Assembly (NCBI GenBank): GCA_017650905.1
Contig: JAGCDZ010000006.1
Location: forward strand, 60,905 to 124,904
Length of the DNA stretch: 64,000 nt
Origin: Prevotella sp.
Lineage (GTDB): Bacteria; Bacteroidota; Bacteroidia; Bacteroidales; Bacteroidaceae
Direction of reading: 5' to 3'
Shown piece after piece: positions 1-8,618 of this stretch (position 1 is its first letter; every line of letters starts with the position of its first letter). Below the pieces are notes generated by a model. That model saw nothing but the letters and a program-made list of their open reading frames with translations, was not told the origin of the DNA and did not search any database. The translations under genes were made by a program, and so were the position numbers.

Positions 1-1457
1 AGGCATATTTGATATTCTTTCGAATCAATCTCCATACGGGACAGTAGAAAATCATAGAATCCAGGATAATACTCGCTTGTCAAATTTCGAACGACATCCC
101 ATTCTCTTTCAGATAAGTTCAGACCTTTAATTGCAAGTTCTTTAATTTGTTGATAGTTAGGAGAAAGTTTCATATTATTATCAATCTTTTCGGAACCAAA
201 GAATACCAGTTTTCCATATTTACCAAACTTCTTCTCTAGTTGCTTGATTCTTTTTTCGTTTTCTATAATCTGCTGATGGTTAGAAAGTGAATCCTGTTGC
301 AATGTGATGTTTTCCGTTCTAATTTCCTGCAGTTCTCGAACTGTTCGTTCTAAACTTTCAATTACTTTACGACGCGCAATGTATAACCAAGTAGCTACGA
401 GAAGAACTATGAGCAAAACAACAATGCTAATCAAAAATCTAACATTTGCTGTTGCCGCGTTTTGTGATTCTTTATATGCAATCTCCTGATATCGAGTATA
501 GTCGTACATCATTTGAATACGTTCAATCTCTTTTGCAGTCCTTTGTGCATAAAGAGAATCGCTCATAATATAGGCATACTTGTAATATTTTGCAGTAGAG
601 TCTGATTTTTGTCGCTTGCTGTATAGTTCTGCTAAACCTAATGCTGCTGAATGTTGATTGTTGAAATCCTTGCCGTCCCTTAACTCTTTGCGAAAATAGT
701 AATCTGCCGAATCCAATACGTTTGTATGCAGGTAATATAATCCTTTTATTCTATAATAAATCTCACGCCCTATTTGAATATTTCCGAGAGAATCAAAGAA
801 TTCAGATTCTGATTCATATATCTGCATGTTATTTCTTGCCTTGTCGAACTCCTGACGAAAAATAAGTGTCCTAAACGTGTTAAATAATGCTCTTGCAGCA
901 TAGTAGGTATAACCATATTTTCGATAGAGTTGGGAAACAAGTTCACATATATATAATAATGAGTCTTCCCTATTCAGATTACGATACGCTTGAGTTTCTT
1001 GTTCATAACTCATCAGTGCCGCAAGTGTATCCTTGCCTTTCCATGCATGTTTGACAGATTGTTTCCCTGAAGCCAATTGTTCTCTATATAGTCCTTGTTC
1101 ATAGAAAATCTGTGCCATTTGGGCATACACCCTACTTAGTTGCGAATGGTTGCAATCTACACTGAGAGTGTCGACACAATTGATGGCATTTTGGTAGCTC
1201 TCGAGGGCCATGGGAGCCTCACCATGGTCGTGATAGGCGCGGCCTAGGAGGTAGTGGGCCAGTAGGCGGTCATTAGTGGTGCCGTGATTATCGAAAAATT
1301 GAACGTATGGCTCGACATCGGCTACGGTGAAGGGTTGGTCTTTACGGTTGCGCTGATTGATGCTGTCCAAATCAGCACGCATACGGTTGCGTTCGGCCTC
1401 GGTTGAGCAGCAGATGAATGTCAGCAAAAATACGAAAACTATGATTAGATTCTTCAT
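1..1457 (-). CDS. TPR membrane regulator, C-terminus cut by window edge
   Basis: The frame runs open from an ATG at 1457 off the left edge, about 485 residues without the C-terminus. It begins with a lipoprotein-type signal peptide (MKNLIIVFVFLLTFICCS). TPR-like helical repeats follow to about residue 320, then one membrane helix (ISIVVLLLIVLLVATWLYIA) and a coiled coil. The last visible part (NLSEREWDVVRNLTSEYYPGFYDFL) resembles the start of the LuxR-like DNA-binding tail of Bacteroidetes TPR regulators. The same architecture is seen at 9013-10665. Such proteins are thought to link an envelope signal to transcription, but the target is unknown. The gene is almost leaderless behind a TATCTTTG element. 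The missing C-terminus leaves the DNA-binding domain inferred. Confidence 0.8.
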   Translation of the reverse strand, partial: MKNLIIVFVFLLTFICCSTEAERNRMRADLDSINQRNRKDQPFTVADVEPYVQFFDNHGTTNDRLLAHYLLGRAYHDHGEAPMALESYQNAINCVDTLSVDCNHSQLSRVYAQMAQIFYEQGLYREQLASGKQSVKHAWKGKDTLAALMSYEQETQAYRNLNREDSLLYICELVSQLYRKYGYTYYAARALFNTFRTLIFRQEFDKARNNMQIYESESEFFDSLGNIQIGREIYYRIKGLYYLHTNVLDSADYYFRKELRDGKDFNNQHSAALGLAELYSKRQKSDSTAKYYKYAYIMSDSLYAQRTAKEIERIQMMYDYTRYQEIAYKESQNAATANVRFLISIVVLLIVLLVATWLYIARRKVIESLERTVRELQEIRTENITLQQDSLSNHQQIIENEKRIKQLEKKFGKYGKLVFFGSEKIDNNMKLSPNYQQIKELAIKGLNLSEREWDVVRNLTSEYYPGFYDFLLSRMEIDSKEYQIC

Positions 1458-1464
1458 AACGATG

Positions 1465-1472
1465 CAAAGATA
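1465..1472 (-). promoter_or_regulatory. -7 promoter element of the leftmost TPR gene
   Basis: CAAAGATA on the plus strand reads TATCTTTG on the minus strand, matching the Bacteroidetes -7 consensus TAnnTTTG. It lies only 8 bases upstream of the start codon, so the transcript would be almost leaderless. A second minus-strand copy at 1638-1645 and a plus-strand copy at 1611-1618 lie upstream. Confidence 0.5.
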
Positions 1473-2097
1473 AGGATAAATTCTTAAGCATGCAAATATT
1501 TCCTACAAAAAAGGACGGTTACCTGCGACATTATACGTACATCTATCAAGATCTTGCGCGTTTCCATATAATGTGAAACGAAGCAGAATTAGAGTTAGCG
1601 TTTTTCTTCATATCTTTGTTGGTTTAAAATAATGTGGCAAAGATAGGAAGGAAAACAAGATATTGCCAAATTTAGGGCGTTTCAATAATTGGCCTTTTTA
1701 GATGTAATCCTATTGAATGGTTTATCTAAAGTATTGTTTTAAAGAAATATACGGATGTTGTCTACTCGTTTCAAAATGAAACAATCAGTTCCGTCCTTCA
1801 TACTCTTTTTTGGTATAACATGTGGTAGTGTAGCTTTGAAAGCTATTATCTTTAACGTTTAAGAAAAATGCTCATCCTATTGGAACATTTTTCCCTTTGG
1901 TATTCTTAACGAATTGCAATATGAAGCAAATAAAGGAAAATCGCCCAAAATACGTGGTGTCAATGGATTGCAGCTACAACCAGACACCAATGTAGACGGC
2001 ATGAAGTATTTGCATTTGCATAATTCCCCCCAAAAGGATATTAATTAATCATGAGTCTGCCCTCAACTTTGGAGTTAGTGTTCACTAGTTGGTTAGA

Positions 2098-2117
2098 ATA
2101 ACGGGCATGAGCTATGG
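2098..2117 (+). repeat. Left copy of a 20-base motif flanking the 2.3-7.9 kb cassette
   Basis: ATAACGGGCATGAGCTATGG matches 17 of 20 bases of 8532-8551 in the same orientation. The two copies bracket the DUF2335 pair and the FRG/ATPase cassette. They may be scars of an insertion or two copies of the same RNA element. Confidence 0.4.
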
Positions 2118-2228
2118 AATCATTCAAAGTATTAACGAAATTGTGGATCAGAATACCGTCCCTTGACGTGGTATTCTCAATCGTACGACGGTTGTATTTG
2201 CAGAAAAAAACTCAAAGAATCGTTTTTC

Positions 2229-2290
2229 AAAATAGAAATTTTTAGTTCTATGATGAAAAAAAACATTAATTCGATAAAAATTTCTATTTT
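2229..2290. repeat. Perfect 16-base inverted repeat upstream of a promoter
   Basis: Arms 2229-2244 (AAAATAGAAATTTTTA) and 2275-2290 are exact reverse complements with a 30-base spacer. The right arm ends 28 bases before the -7 element at 2318, so an operator or a DNA/RNA hairpin controlling the 2347 gene is plausible. Confidence 0.7.
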
Positions 2291-2317
2291 CATGACACAC
2301 ATTTTCGAAAAATATAG

Positions 2318-2325
2318 TATCTTTG
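2318..2325 (+). promoter_or_regulatory. -7 promoter element of the DUF2335 pair
   Basis: TATCTTTG fits TAnnTTTG and lies 21 bases before the ATG at 2347. It is the only such element in front of the two-gene unit. Confidence 0.55.
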
Positions 2326-2346
2326 CGGCGTGAACTACAAGTATAA

Positions 2347-2646
2347 ATGACGAATAACATTTATTTCTATCCAAAGAACCTTGCTCAATTAAAGGCCAAG
2401 AGGTTGTCTCACCCCATTAATAGCAAGCGGGTGGCTCTTTCTGATGATAAGCAGATATCACCAGAATATATGTTTTATTTTAGAAGACATCCTTTTATGT
2501 ATGGAATTGGTAGTTTAGGGAATATCTCTGGTGGGTATTCTCGCTTTCGTGTTTACTTCAGAGGTAACTACGTTCAGGATATGAGAAAAGACTGGATGCA
2601 AGTAGGTGATGCTTTTCGTGAGTCATTCAAATCTTTTAAACGTTAA
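2347..2646 (+). CDS. Hypothetical protein, 99 aa
   Basis: I do not recognise a family. The 99 residues are basic and aromatic-rich with no signal peptide or membrane helix; the centre (MYGIGSLGNISGGYSRFRVYFRGNY) is glycine- and arginine-rich. It starts 21 bases after a good -7 element and ends 2 bases before the DUF2335 gene, so the two are almost certainly co-transcribed and probably act together. The DNA is AT-rich like the rest of the accessory region. The coding call rests on the promoter, the operon spacing and the full-length frame. Confidence 0.65.
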   Translation: MTNNIYFYPKNLAQLKAKRLSHPINSKRVALSDDKQISPEYMFYFRRHPFMYGIGSLGNISGGYSRFRVYFRGNYVQDMRKDWMQVGDAFRESFKSFKR

Positions 2647-2648
2647 TC

Positions 2649-3149
2649 ATGGGCAAAGATAAACAGAAAACACCTGCTATAGTCTCAGAGAACCTCCCAG
2701 AGGATGTCAACAAAGTTTTGGAGGAGTTGACTGAAGACCAAAGAAGGGTTCTAATGGGAACAATGTTTGCTATGGAACAACGTATGTATAGTGGCCCACT
2801 CCCTCCTGCAGATGAAATTGCGGCATACGAGCAAACATGCAAAGGAGCTGCCAACAGAATTATTTCCATGGCCGAGCAATCGTTGAGCAATCGGATTACA
2901 AACGAGCAGTTTATCATCAGAGAAGATGCAAAGCAAGTCAGCAGAGGACAGATTTTGGGATTTTTATTAGCCATCTTTTTCGGAGGCATAGCCTTTGCTT
3001 TAGGTTTACAGGGCCATGATGTTCTAGCGGGGATTATTGCTGGTAGCGATATCGTTGCATTGGCAGTCATTTTCGTCCTCAACAAAGTGCCTGTTTCTGG
3101 AAAAGGAAACGACAATGCAGAAATGAGGATACAAGATGAAACGGAATAA
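2649..3149 (+). CDS. DUF2335 family membrane protein
   Basis: The 166 residues have a soluble acidic N-terminal half. A C-terminal hairpin of two membrane helices (ILGFLLAIFFGGIAFALGL and VLAGIIAGSDIVALAVIFVL) is preceded by the segment EDAKQVSRGQ. This helix-GH-helix layout is that of DUF2335 (predicted phage-related or mobile-locus membrane proteins), whose function is unknown. The start lies 2 bases after the preceding gene's stop. It converges with the ATPase gene ending at 3186. The neighbouring cassette suggests an accessory or defence setting, but that is inference. Confidence 0.75.
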   Translation: MGKDKQKTPAIVSENLPEDVNKVLEELTEDQRRVLMGTMFAMEQRMYSGPLPPADEIAAYEQTCKGAANRIISMAEQSLSNRITNEQFIIREDAKQVSRGQILGFLLAIFFGGIAFALGLQGHDVLAGIIAGSDIVALAVIFVLNKVPVSGKGNDNAEMRIQDETE

Positions 3150-3185
3150 TTATTACATCTATAATAAATAAGAAATCTCTTCTGT

Positions 3186-4637
3186 TTATAGAATTTGTAA
3201 TGCTTTAAACAGTCCTCTATGCACAACAATGTTTTCATTAAAATTGAAACGTGCTTCTGGATTAATATACCTAAAGAAGGATATGGTTCTATTCTTCGGT
3301 CTGTTGCCTATAACACTAAAATTGAATAGTAGCTGAAGCACGTAATCAATATTACCATTTTGGACAGTTCCTTTTTTGTAATATTGTTTATACGTATCTT
3401 TGAACTCTTTGATTGTAAAATTCCATTTTCTTATTTGGGAAATGATAGAGAAAATTACTTGAATTTCGGGCAATTGTGCATGTATCTCATCAATAATCTC
3501 TTCTTTTAAATAATTTGAGAAACCTTTGTCTACACGTTTAACAGTTTTTGCCGTTATTTTTGTTTCTCCATTCTCTATGGTGTTTTCTGCACAGACTTGT
3601 AGATATTTTATATAATCTCTTGGTCTAAGTTGAGTACTCAATGTAATATAATGGAAAAGATCAGTTTTCTTTTTATAGTTTCCTCCAAGATTGATAGTCT
3701 GACCTGTAAAGATAGCATTCCATGCTTTATCAAATGGAAGGATTTCACCGTTAATATCTATAGCTTTTGATATACGATAAGCTAACATGGATTTCAATTT
3801 TTGTTCATCCCATTCCAAAGAGATTTTAAAATCACCCCATTTATTCTTGTCAGTATCTTTAATAAGAAGATAAATGTCATCCCTTAAAAAGACTATTGGA
3901 CAAATGATGTGTTTTTTATCCCTGAAAATGGATTTGATATCTTGAACAGCCTTGAAGAGGCTTGTTATTAAATATACATATTGGGAACGTTCTTCTGGAG
4001 TTTCAAAATCACGATAATCTTCATCAAGTTCGTCAAAAATGATGTAATAATTAGAATTATCAATGTAGCTCTCAATGATATCTTCAAGAATGTTTGTTTT
4101 TTCGATCCATGATAGATTTTCAAATTTTGAGATTTTATCTATCTTAATATTCCCTCCAGACCCTAATATCTGGGCTCCAAATTCTTTTGTTGTCCAATTG
4201 TCGATTAAACGGGATAGAGACTTTATTGTAGTAGGGGGATACAATTTTTCTAAAAGTTCCCTTAATTCATGGTCAATGCTTTGGTTTTTGACCATTAATC
4301 TGCATAGGCATGAATAAATAATATATTTCCATATGGTAATATATTGATTTGGTTTCGTGTATTTCCCATTCTGTAATGCGTATAGCTCATTAAATGGGAA
4401 ATTCTTGAAGGATAATTGTTCTGTAAAAATACTATATCCAGTTGTTCCACTATTCTTACATAGATTTAAGATATACTGGCTAATAGCAGATTTGCCACTC
4501 CCTTTTCTTCCAATAACATAGAATTTTTCTCCGCTTAATACTTTTTCTGCCTCTTTTACATGGAAAAAGTAGCGCAAATTATCTTCTTGTTTTGCTTCTA
4601 ATTTCCATTTCTCTGATATTTCTGACAATACGCTCAT
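3186..4637 (-). CDS. P-loop ATPase, Sll1717-like
   Basis: 483 residues. Walker A is GRKGSGKS at residues 43-50. An acidic Walker B-type motif, IIFDELDEDY, sits near 199-208. After a helical middle region the C-terminal part looks like a winged-helix-like tail. The layout fits the P-loop ATPases called the Sll1717 family, related to AAA/STAND-type enzymes often found among defence genes. No membrane segment is seen. It is last of four minus-strand genes, 28 bases after the KwaB-like gene, and is AT-rich. It could be the ATP-dependent effector or sensor of the cassette; no effector domain can be seen. The family name is from memory of its motifs, not from a search. Confidence 0.7.
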   Translation of the reverse strand: MSVLSEISEKWKLEAKQEDNLRYFFHVKEAEKVLSGEKFYVIGRKGSGKSAISQYILNLCKNSGTTGYSIFTEQLSFKNFPFNELYALQNGKYTKPNQYITIWKYIIYSCLCRLMVKNQSIDHELRELLEKLYPPTTIKSLSRLIDNWTTKEFGAQILGSGGNIKIDKISKFENLSWIEKTNILEDIIESYIDNSNYYIIFDELDEDYRDFETPEERSQYVYLITSLFKAVQDIKSIFRDKKHIICPIVFLRDDIYLLIKDTDKNKWGDFKISLEWDEQKLKSMLAYRISKAIDINGEILPFDKAWNAIFTGQTINLGGNYKKKTDLFHYITLSTQLRPRDYIKYLQVCAENTIENGETKITAKTVKRVDKGFSNYLKEEIIDEIHAQLPEIQVIFSIISQIRKWNFTIKEFKDTYKQYYKKGTVQNGNIDYVLQLLFNFSVIGNRPKNRTISFFRYINPEARFNFNENIVVHRGLFKALQIL

Positions 4638-4665
4638 AAGACTAATATATTATGTTCTAAGTTTT

Positions 4666-5511
4666 TTATAACTTCGTCACAGAATTGGCTAATCGTTTCT
4701 CGTCATCAATCTCTGTGGTGTAATAACGCTGATTTAGTACGTTGAGTAAGTCTGTTAGGTTGTTTTCGTCATTAATATTAAAATGACAAGTTGCTTCGTC
4801 GTAAATATGTGGACAATACTTGCTGATATATGATGGAATTTTGGCCTTCTGCTCCGGACTGAAACTGCGGTATCTCTCAGTTGCTTCCTTTATTCTACGG
4901 CGATTGGCCGTTTTGACATCATCCTTGGTGAATCCATCTGCCACATTTATCATTTCCATACCGAGGAATTCCTCTACTTCCTGATTTGTTGCTTCACGAT
5001 AGAGGACGTTTATACCATCAAAAATAGAAGTGATAGAGTTGAGATTCTTAAAGTATAGGATGTCTGCATCCTTTTTATAATAGCAATCTGCCCCCTCTTT
5101 TATAACCAGCACATCCCTGTGATTGGACAAAACTGCCTGGTCTGTGGGAGCATTTATATGTTCCCATGACAGCAGTTTCTGTCTTTCATAAATATAGCTT
5201 GGCGTGATTTTCTGGAATATGAAATCATTTCCTTCGTTTTGAACAGACACAATAAAATCGATCTTCCCGTATCTTTCTTTTGGCATGAATGAATAGTTCG
5301 TAGCGACGAAATTGTTCTTTACGATGTCTATACAATAAGTTTGTTGTGAGAAATGTTCTACGACAAACCACTCTTCATCCTGCAGTTTATACTCATCGTC
5401 ATATTCTCTCGAACTGGCGAAATCTGGAATATCCTCGAATGTTGTCTGGTCAGAAAGCACTTTATAGTAAGAGCCTCTTTTCCCTTTTGTCTTTGCTACT
5501 AAGTAATCCAT
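4666..5511 (-). CDS. KwaB/DUF4868-like protein (candidate)
   Basis: 281 residues, soluble. The N-terminal two thirds are predicted beta-rich. A central pattern (ILYFKNLNSITSIFDG... REATNQEVEEFL) resembles DUF4868, the family of KwaB of the Kiwa anti-phage system. The tail RYYTTEIDDEKRLANSV looks conserved. Its ATG overlaps the stop of the membrane-protein gene by one base (TAATG), so translation is probably coupled. KwaB works beside a four-helix membrane protein KwaA, and that is the arrangement here. The assignment is tentative because the similarity is by pattern only; a plain hypothetical is the alternative. Confidence 0.5.
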   Translation of the reverse strand: MDYLVAKTKGKRGSYYKVLSDQTTFEDIPDFASSREYDDEYKLQDEEWFVVEHFSQQTYCIDIVKNNFVATNYSFMPKERYGKIDFIVSVQNEGNDFIFQKITPSYIYERQKLLSWEHINAPTDQAVLSNHRDVLVIKEGADCYYKKDADILYFKNLNSITSIFDGINVLYREATNQEVEEFLGMEMINVADGFTKDDVKTANRRRIKEATERYRSFSPEQKAKIPSYISKYCPHIYDEATCHFNINDENNLTDLLNVLNQRYYTTEIDDEKRLANSVTKL

Positions 5512-6083
5512 TATTCTTCTGTTTTTTTTGATGGTTCCTCTATATCAATGTATGTAAAATCATTTACTTGTCCGAGTCTCTCAAACTCAACATGTTCTCC
5601 TAGTTTTATATTCTTTTTTGTCATTACAAGGACTTTGTTCTTATCTGCTGTCACGAAATAGAAGCGATATCCGAGTAAATGAAAAATCGGATTGTAAAGA
5701 TAGATCTCTGCGCAATAACATAATACGGTCAAAGCGATGTATGTCACTACCAATGTCATATTATTATTGATACTGAGTCCGACAAAAACATAACCAAAAA
5801 AGGTTGGTAGAAAGATGGCGCTGGCAGATTCTACCATGTTTATATTTTTCTCCTTGATATCTGCAGGATCCAGTTTAGGGAACTTTCTATGATTCAGATA
5901 GGTCAACAGGACGGGTATGACAATATATATAATGTATGAAATTACGTTAGGTAGATCGATAGAAATGCAACTGATACCACATGCATTCAATAATTGACCG
6001 ATCGTAATGCTATGGTTTATCAGGTAGATACTTACCAATAGCAAAAATGCTTTACCTACAAATATCAGTCGATATAATTTCAT
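5511..6083 (-). CDS. Four-helix membrane protein, KwaA-like (candidate)
   Basis: 190 residues with four predicted membrane helices at about 6-26, 44-65, 82-104 and 109-130. A cytoplasmic tail follows with NPIFHLLGYRFYFV and a short beta-rich stretch. Size, helix number and tail match what is known of KwaA, the membrane partner of KwaB in Kiwa. The stop overlaps the start of the next gene by one base. It starts 49 bases after the FRG gene ends. Many unrelated small membrane proteins have four helices, so the specific name depends on the neighbour. Confidence 0.5.
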   Translation of the reverse strand: MKLYRLIFVGKAFLLLVSIYLINHSITIGQLLNACGISCISIDLPNVISYIIYIVIPVLLTYLNHRKFPKLDPADIKEKNINMVESASAIFLPTFFGYVFVGLSINNNMTLVVTYIALTVLCYCAEIYLYNPIFHLLGYRFYFVTADKNKVLVMTKKNIKLGEHVEFERLGQVNDFTYIDIEEPSKKTEE

Positions 6084-6132
6084 AATATATAATTAATTTT
6101 TCTACTACAACAGAACCCAACCTGTTTTACAT

Positions 6133-7869
6133 TTATGTGTTCCCTGTATGGGTGTTTAATTCTCTAATATTATACCGATCTCTAATACTAATCATGCATG
6201 CAACAACCTCTATAAGTTCTATTTTTTTATCGTCAGAAATGATTTTTGTATTCGAAATCGCGTCTTTAATTTCAGTAAAGTCCCAAGATGAATAGGGAAC
6301 AGAGTCCTTTTCTTCCTTATTGAAGCGTTCAATAATCGATTCTTGGAAATCAGAATAATCATTGGTTACTATATTTAAGTTTGACTCTTTGCTAATAATA
6401 TCTCTGTTTATACTGTCCCATATTAATTTAAAGAATTCAAGGAGCATATCGTCAAATTCTGATCTTTCTGTTTCTTTTTGAGCATCATCATAATAATTCT
6501 TCCATTCTTCTATCTCAGAATCTTGCAACATTTCTTTTTCCAAAATAATAAGCAGTATTAGTTCCAGTTTAGAGAGGCGACAATACACACTTTTATATCC
6601 CTCCATCTTCATTTCGTCATGCAGTATCGCGATGTTTTTAATCGCCATTTCACATGCATTTATGCATCTACGATATTCATTTTTTAAATATAGTAAATGG
6701 ATTTCGTCATTACAAGTGCGTAATAATTTCTTGGCATATATTTCTTTCCACTCTGGGCTATTGTCTTTTCCTGCCCGCAACGCATTCACATAATAAGATC
6801 TTGCTTTTGAGTATTCTCTTATTGCATTGTCAGAATATTTATTCCTTTCGTCTTCATTAGAATGATTATGGTTCTTGTAACAGATAGCTTTTGATAAATG
6901 TAATTCTGCAATTTTCAACAATTCTTCAGGGTCTGTTGAGGTTGCTATATGATTATTATTCTCATGCATGATAAAGAAATCTAGTGCCGTCGAATAATTA
7001 CCCTTAAACATTTCATCCAACCCCTGTCTGTATTTATCATCACTTAAAGAGAAAACAGACAATTTGTCATTAATGGTTGCAAAACCATGTCTATCATTGA
7101 AAATCGAGGTATCTGTCACATCAAAGTAAAATTCCAAGGCTCTTCTAATTTTTTGTTTGATTTTTGATGGGATAACAATTTTCAATATGCTATGGTTTTC
7201 TATAGTAAAGATGGGCAAACCAAATATGAATACACTATCTTGTCGTGCGATTCTGTTGTTTAGATTTGATGGTGTCCACATGAAGAATGAATACTCTGTA
7301 TTAGAACAATAATTCGTTACTGGTTTCGTTTCTACTAAAAAGTCTTCTATAGGTTTTGTTAAATCTGATTCTTTTACAATTTTCAAGTTGTTGCGTTTGA
7401 TAAGATCTTCATTAACATCATAGCAATACAGGACACCAGCATCTTCACTTTCAGTCGATGAACTACTTTTTATTCCTCCACAAGCAAACCACAAAGATAT
7501 CAGAACGTTCCTACTGAAATCAACCAAACAAGTTGCCGCCCCGTTATGTTGCAAATCACCCAGGATTTCAAGATCATTCCAATTGGTATAGTTTTCAGGA
7601 TAGTTCTTTTTTGCATTAGTGATTAATCCACGAATATATGCCATATAATCAGAATAGGTATACTCTCTCTTTGTATATGGATCAAGTCGTACGGCTGCAC
7701 CGGAACGAATTGAATCTGGGGTGTAATCTTTTGATACACCTCTGAATATAATCATAGATGTATTATCAGCAAATTGTGAAACATGATTCAGAATGTCTCT
7801 AATTAGTGTCATTCCTGAATCTTCATTATTAATGTTCACCTCTTTGAATTTTTTTACGGGAGTATTCAT
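6133..7869 (-). CDS. FRG-domain protein with helical-repeat C-terminus
   Basis: 578 residues. The N-terminal FRG domain shows its name motif at residues 42-44 (IIFRGVSKDY) and the second signature at about 107-131 (LQHNGAATCLVDFSRNVLIS). Beyond about residue 270 the protein is helical and TPR-like, rich in charged residues. FRG domains have no proven chemistry but recur in anti-phage defence islands. It is the first gene of the four-gene minus-strand cassette, with a TATCTTTG element 113 bases upstream. It may be the sensor or trigger, with the ATPase and membrane pair as partners; that division of labour is inference. Confidence 0.8.
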   Translation of the reverse strand: MNTPVKKFKEVNINNEDSGMTLIRDILNHVSQFADNTSMIIFRGVSKDYTPDSIRSGAAVRLDPYTKREYTYSDYMAYIRGLITNAKKNYPENYTNWNDLEILGDLQHNGAATCLVDFSRNVLISLWFACGGIKSSSSTESEDAGVLYCYDVNEDLIKRNNLKIVKESDLTKPIEDFLVETKPVTNYCSNTEYSFFMWTPSNLNNRIARQDSVFIFGLPIFTIENHSILKIVIPSKIKQKIRRALEFYFDVTDTSIFNDRHGFATINDKLSVFSLSDDKYRQGLDEMFKGNYSTALDFFIMHENNNHIATSTDPEELLKIAELHLSKAICYKNHNHSNEDERNKYSDNAIREYSKARSYYVNALRAGKDNSPEWKEIYAKKLLRTCNDEIHLLYLKNEYRRCINACEMAIKNIAILHDEMKMEGYKSVYCRLSKLELILLIILEKEMLQDSEIEEWKNYYDDAQKETERSEFDDMLLEFFKLIWDSINRDIISKESNLNIVTNDYSDFQESIIERFNKEEKDSVPYSSWDFTEIKDAISNTKIISDDKKIELIEVVACMISIRDRYNIRELNTHTGNT

Positions 7870-7981
7870 TTTTATATTATTATGTATGTTTGAGAATCAA
7901 AGAAAAAATGTTTTTTTGCAGTAAGTTTCAAAGACCTGTTTATTCCATCTCCGGCTTTGCAAGTGTCATTAACTTTGGTAG

Positions 7982-7989
7982 CAAAGATA
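7982..7989 (-). promoter_or_regulatory. -7 promoter element of the FRG cassette
   Basis: Reads TATCTTTG on the minus strand, giving a leader of about 105 bases before the ATG at 7869. It is the only clear element for the four-gene cassette. Confidence 0.5.
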
Positions 7990-8372
7990 ATACAAAATAT
8001 TAATAGAACAATATTAATGGGTGTTTCAATATGAGCAACAATAATTGGATTTTGGGATTTGACAAAAAATTATTCTGTTGATTTACAACAAAATACATCA
8101 CAATAAAACGTTGTAAAAAATGAAACGCTTTATTATTCTAGAAATTCAAAAACAGCATATTTTTTTCGTTCATTCTCTGATTATCAAGAGTGTCAGGACT
8201 CGATTTCTACTTCGAAAATACTAAAAAAGGTCTTCCCTATCGGTCATTGTAACACTGACTATTGTTAGCATCATCATTTTTGCTTTCTTGTATGTTTCTG
8301 TGTTGCTAAACATTTTTTGACACATAAACCTTAAAAAACTTAAATTTCTTTTGTTGGTTACGATAGTTTTCA
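7990..8372. other. AT-rich spacer upstream of the FRG cassette
   Basis: About 380 bases of AT-rich sequence with no open frame worth calling. It separates the minus-strand FRG promoter from the plus-strand promoter at 8373. I see no repeat or hairpin here. Confidence 0.5.
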
Positions 8373-8380
8373 TATTTTTG
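8373..8380 (+). promoter_or_regulatory. Promoter of the structured RNA / XRE leader
   Basis: TATTTTTG fits TAnnTTTG, with TTTTG at 8349-8353 as a -33 element 19 bases upstream: a complete Bacteroidetes promoter. The nearest start codon is 280 bases away, so it would first transcribe the structured region at 8386-8616. Confidence 0.55.
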
Positions 8381-8531
8381 CAAACGGAATCATGCCGCTC
8401 TCTTGTAGGGTGACTGGTGACAGAGCATTTAGATGGAAGTTATCCCACTTCTAAATTTTCGGGAAACAAAAAGCCGTGGGTGATGGACAGATAGATGCTC
8501 ATGCCTATGATATTGTCTATTGACATTTATC

Positions 8532-8551
8532 ATAACGGGCGTGAGCGATTG
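8532..8551 (+). repeat. Right copy of the 20-base motif
   Basis: ATAACGGGCGTGAGCGATTG, 17 of 20 identical to 2098-2117 in the same orientation. Here it forms the descending side of the RNA's apical stem. Confidence 0.4.
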
Positions 8552-8594
8552 TTCATTATACGGCTTGGTCCCCGAAAAACCCTGAAGTGATAAT

Positions 8595-8616
8595 GGCGAT
8601 ATGCACACGCCTTTTT
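8595..8616 (+). terminator. Weak intrinsic terminator after the structured RNA
   Basis: GGCG and CGCC can pair across a 9-base loop, followed by TTTTT at 8612-8616. The stem is short, so termination may be partial and leave read-through into the XRE gene. Confidence 0.35.
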
Positions 8617-8618
8617 CT

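Larger units (their letters stand above)
1458..2346. other. 889-base stretch without a convincing gene
   Basis: AT-rich spacer. It holds back-to-back TATCTTTG elements (plus 1611-1618, minus 1638-1645), a 61-codon open stretch at 1863-2048 that reads like the tail of a protein (KGKSPKIRGVNGLQLQPDT) but has no start codon, a motif shared with 8532-8551, and an inverted repeat at 2229-2290 before the next promoter. The open stretch may be a gene remnant; I do not recognise it. Confidence 0.5.
8386..8616 (+). ncRNA. Candidate structured RNA or long leader of the XRE gene
   Basis: A full promoter ends at 8380 and no open frame follows. The transcript can fold into a long irregular hairpin. GCTCATGCC (8497-8505) pairs with 8538-8546, and TATGATA (8506-8512) with TATCATA (8528-8534), a 16-pair stem broken by a 3-base bulge. 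Outside it AAGCCG (8471-8476) pairs with CGGCTT (8561-8566), and TTTTCGGG (8456-8463) with 8571-8578. A GGCG/CGCC hairpin followed by five T residues (8595-8616) could end it. The overall shape (closing stem, internal bubble, long apical hairpin) recalls 6S-type RNAs, but I recognise no conserved motif. It could instead be an attenuating leader for the XRE gene at 8660. Confidence 0.4.

Noticed and set aside
1863-2048. 61-codon open stretch that reads like a protein tail
   Set aside because: No start codon or promoter of its own; kept only as a possible remnant.
2229-2290. Invertible promoter
   Set aside because: The spacer is only 30 bases and contains no promoter element.
2636-3238. 200-codon minus-strand frame over the DUF2335 gene
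   Set aside because: Antisense to a gene with clear membrane-protein features, a promoter and operon spacing.
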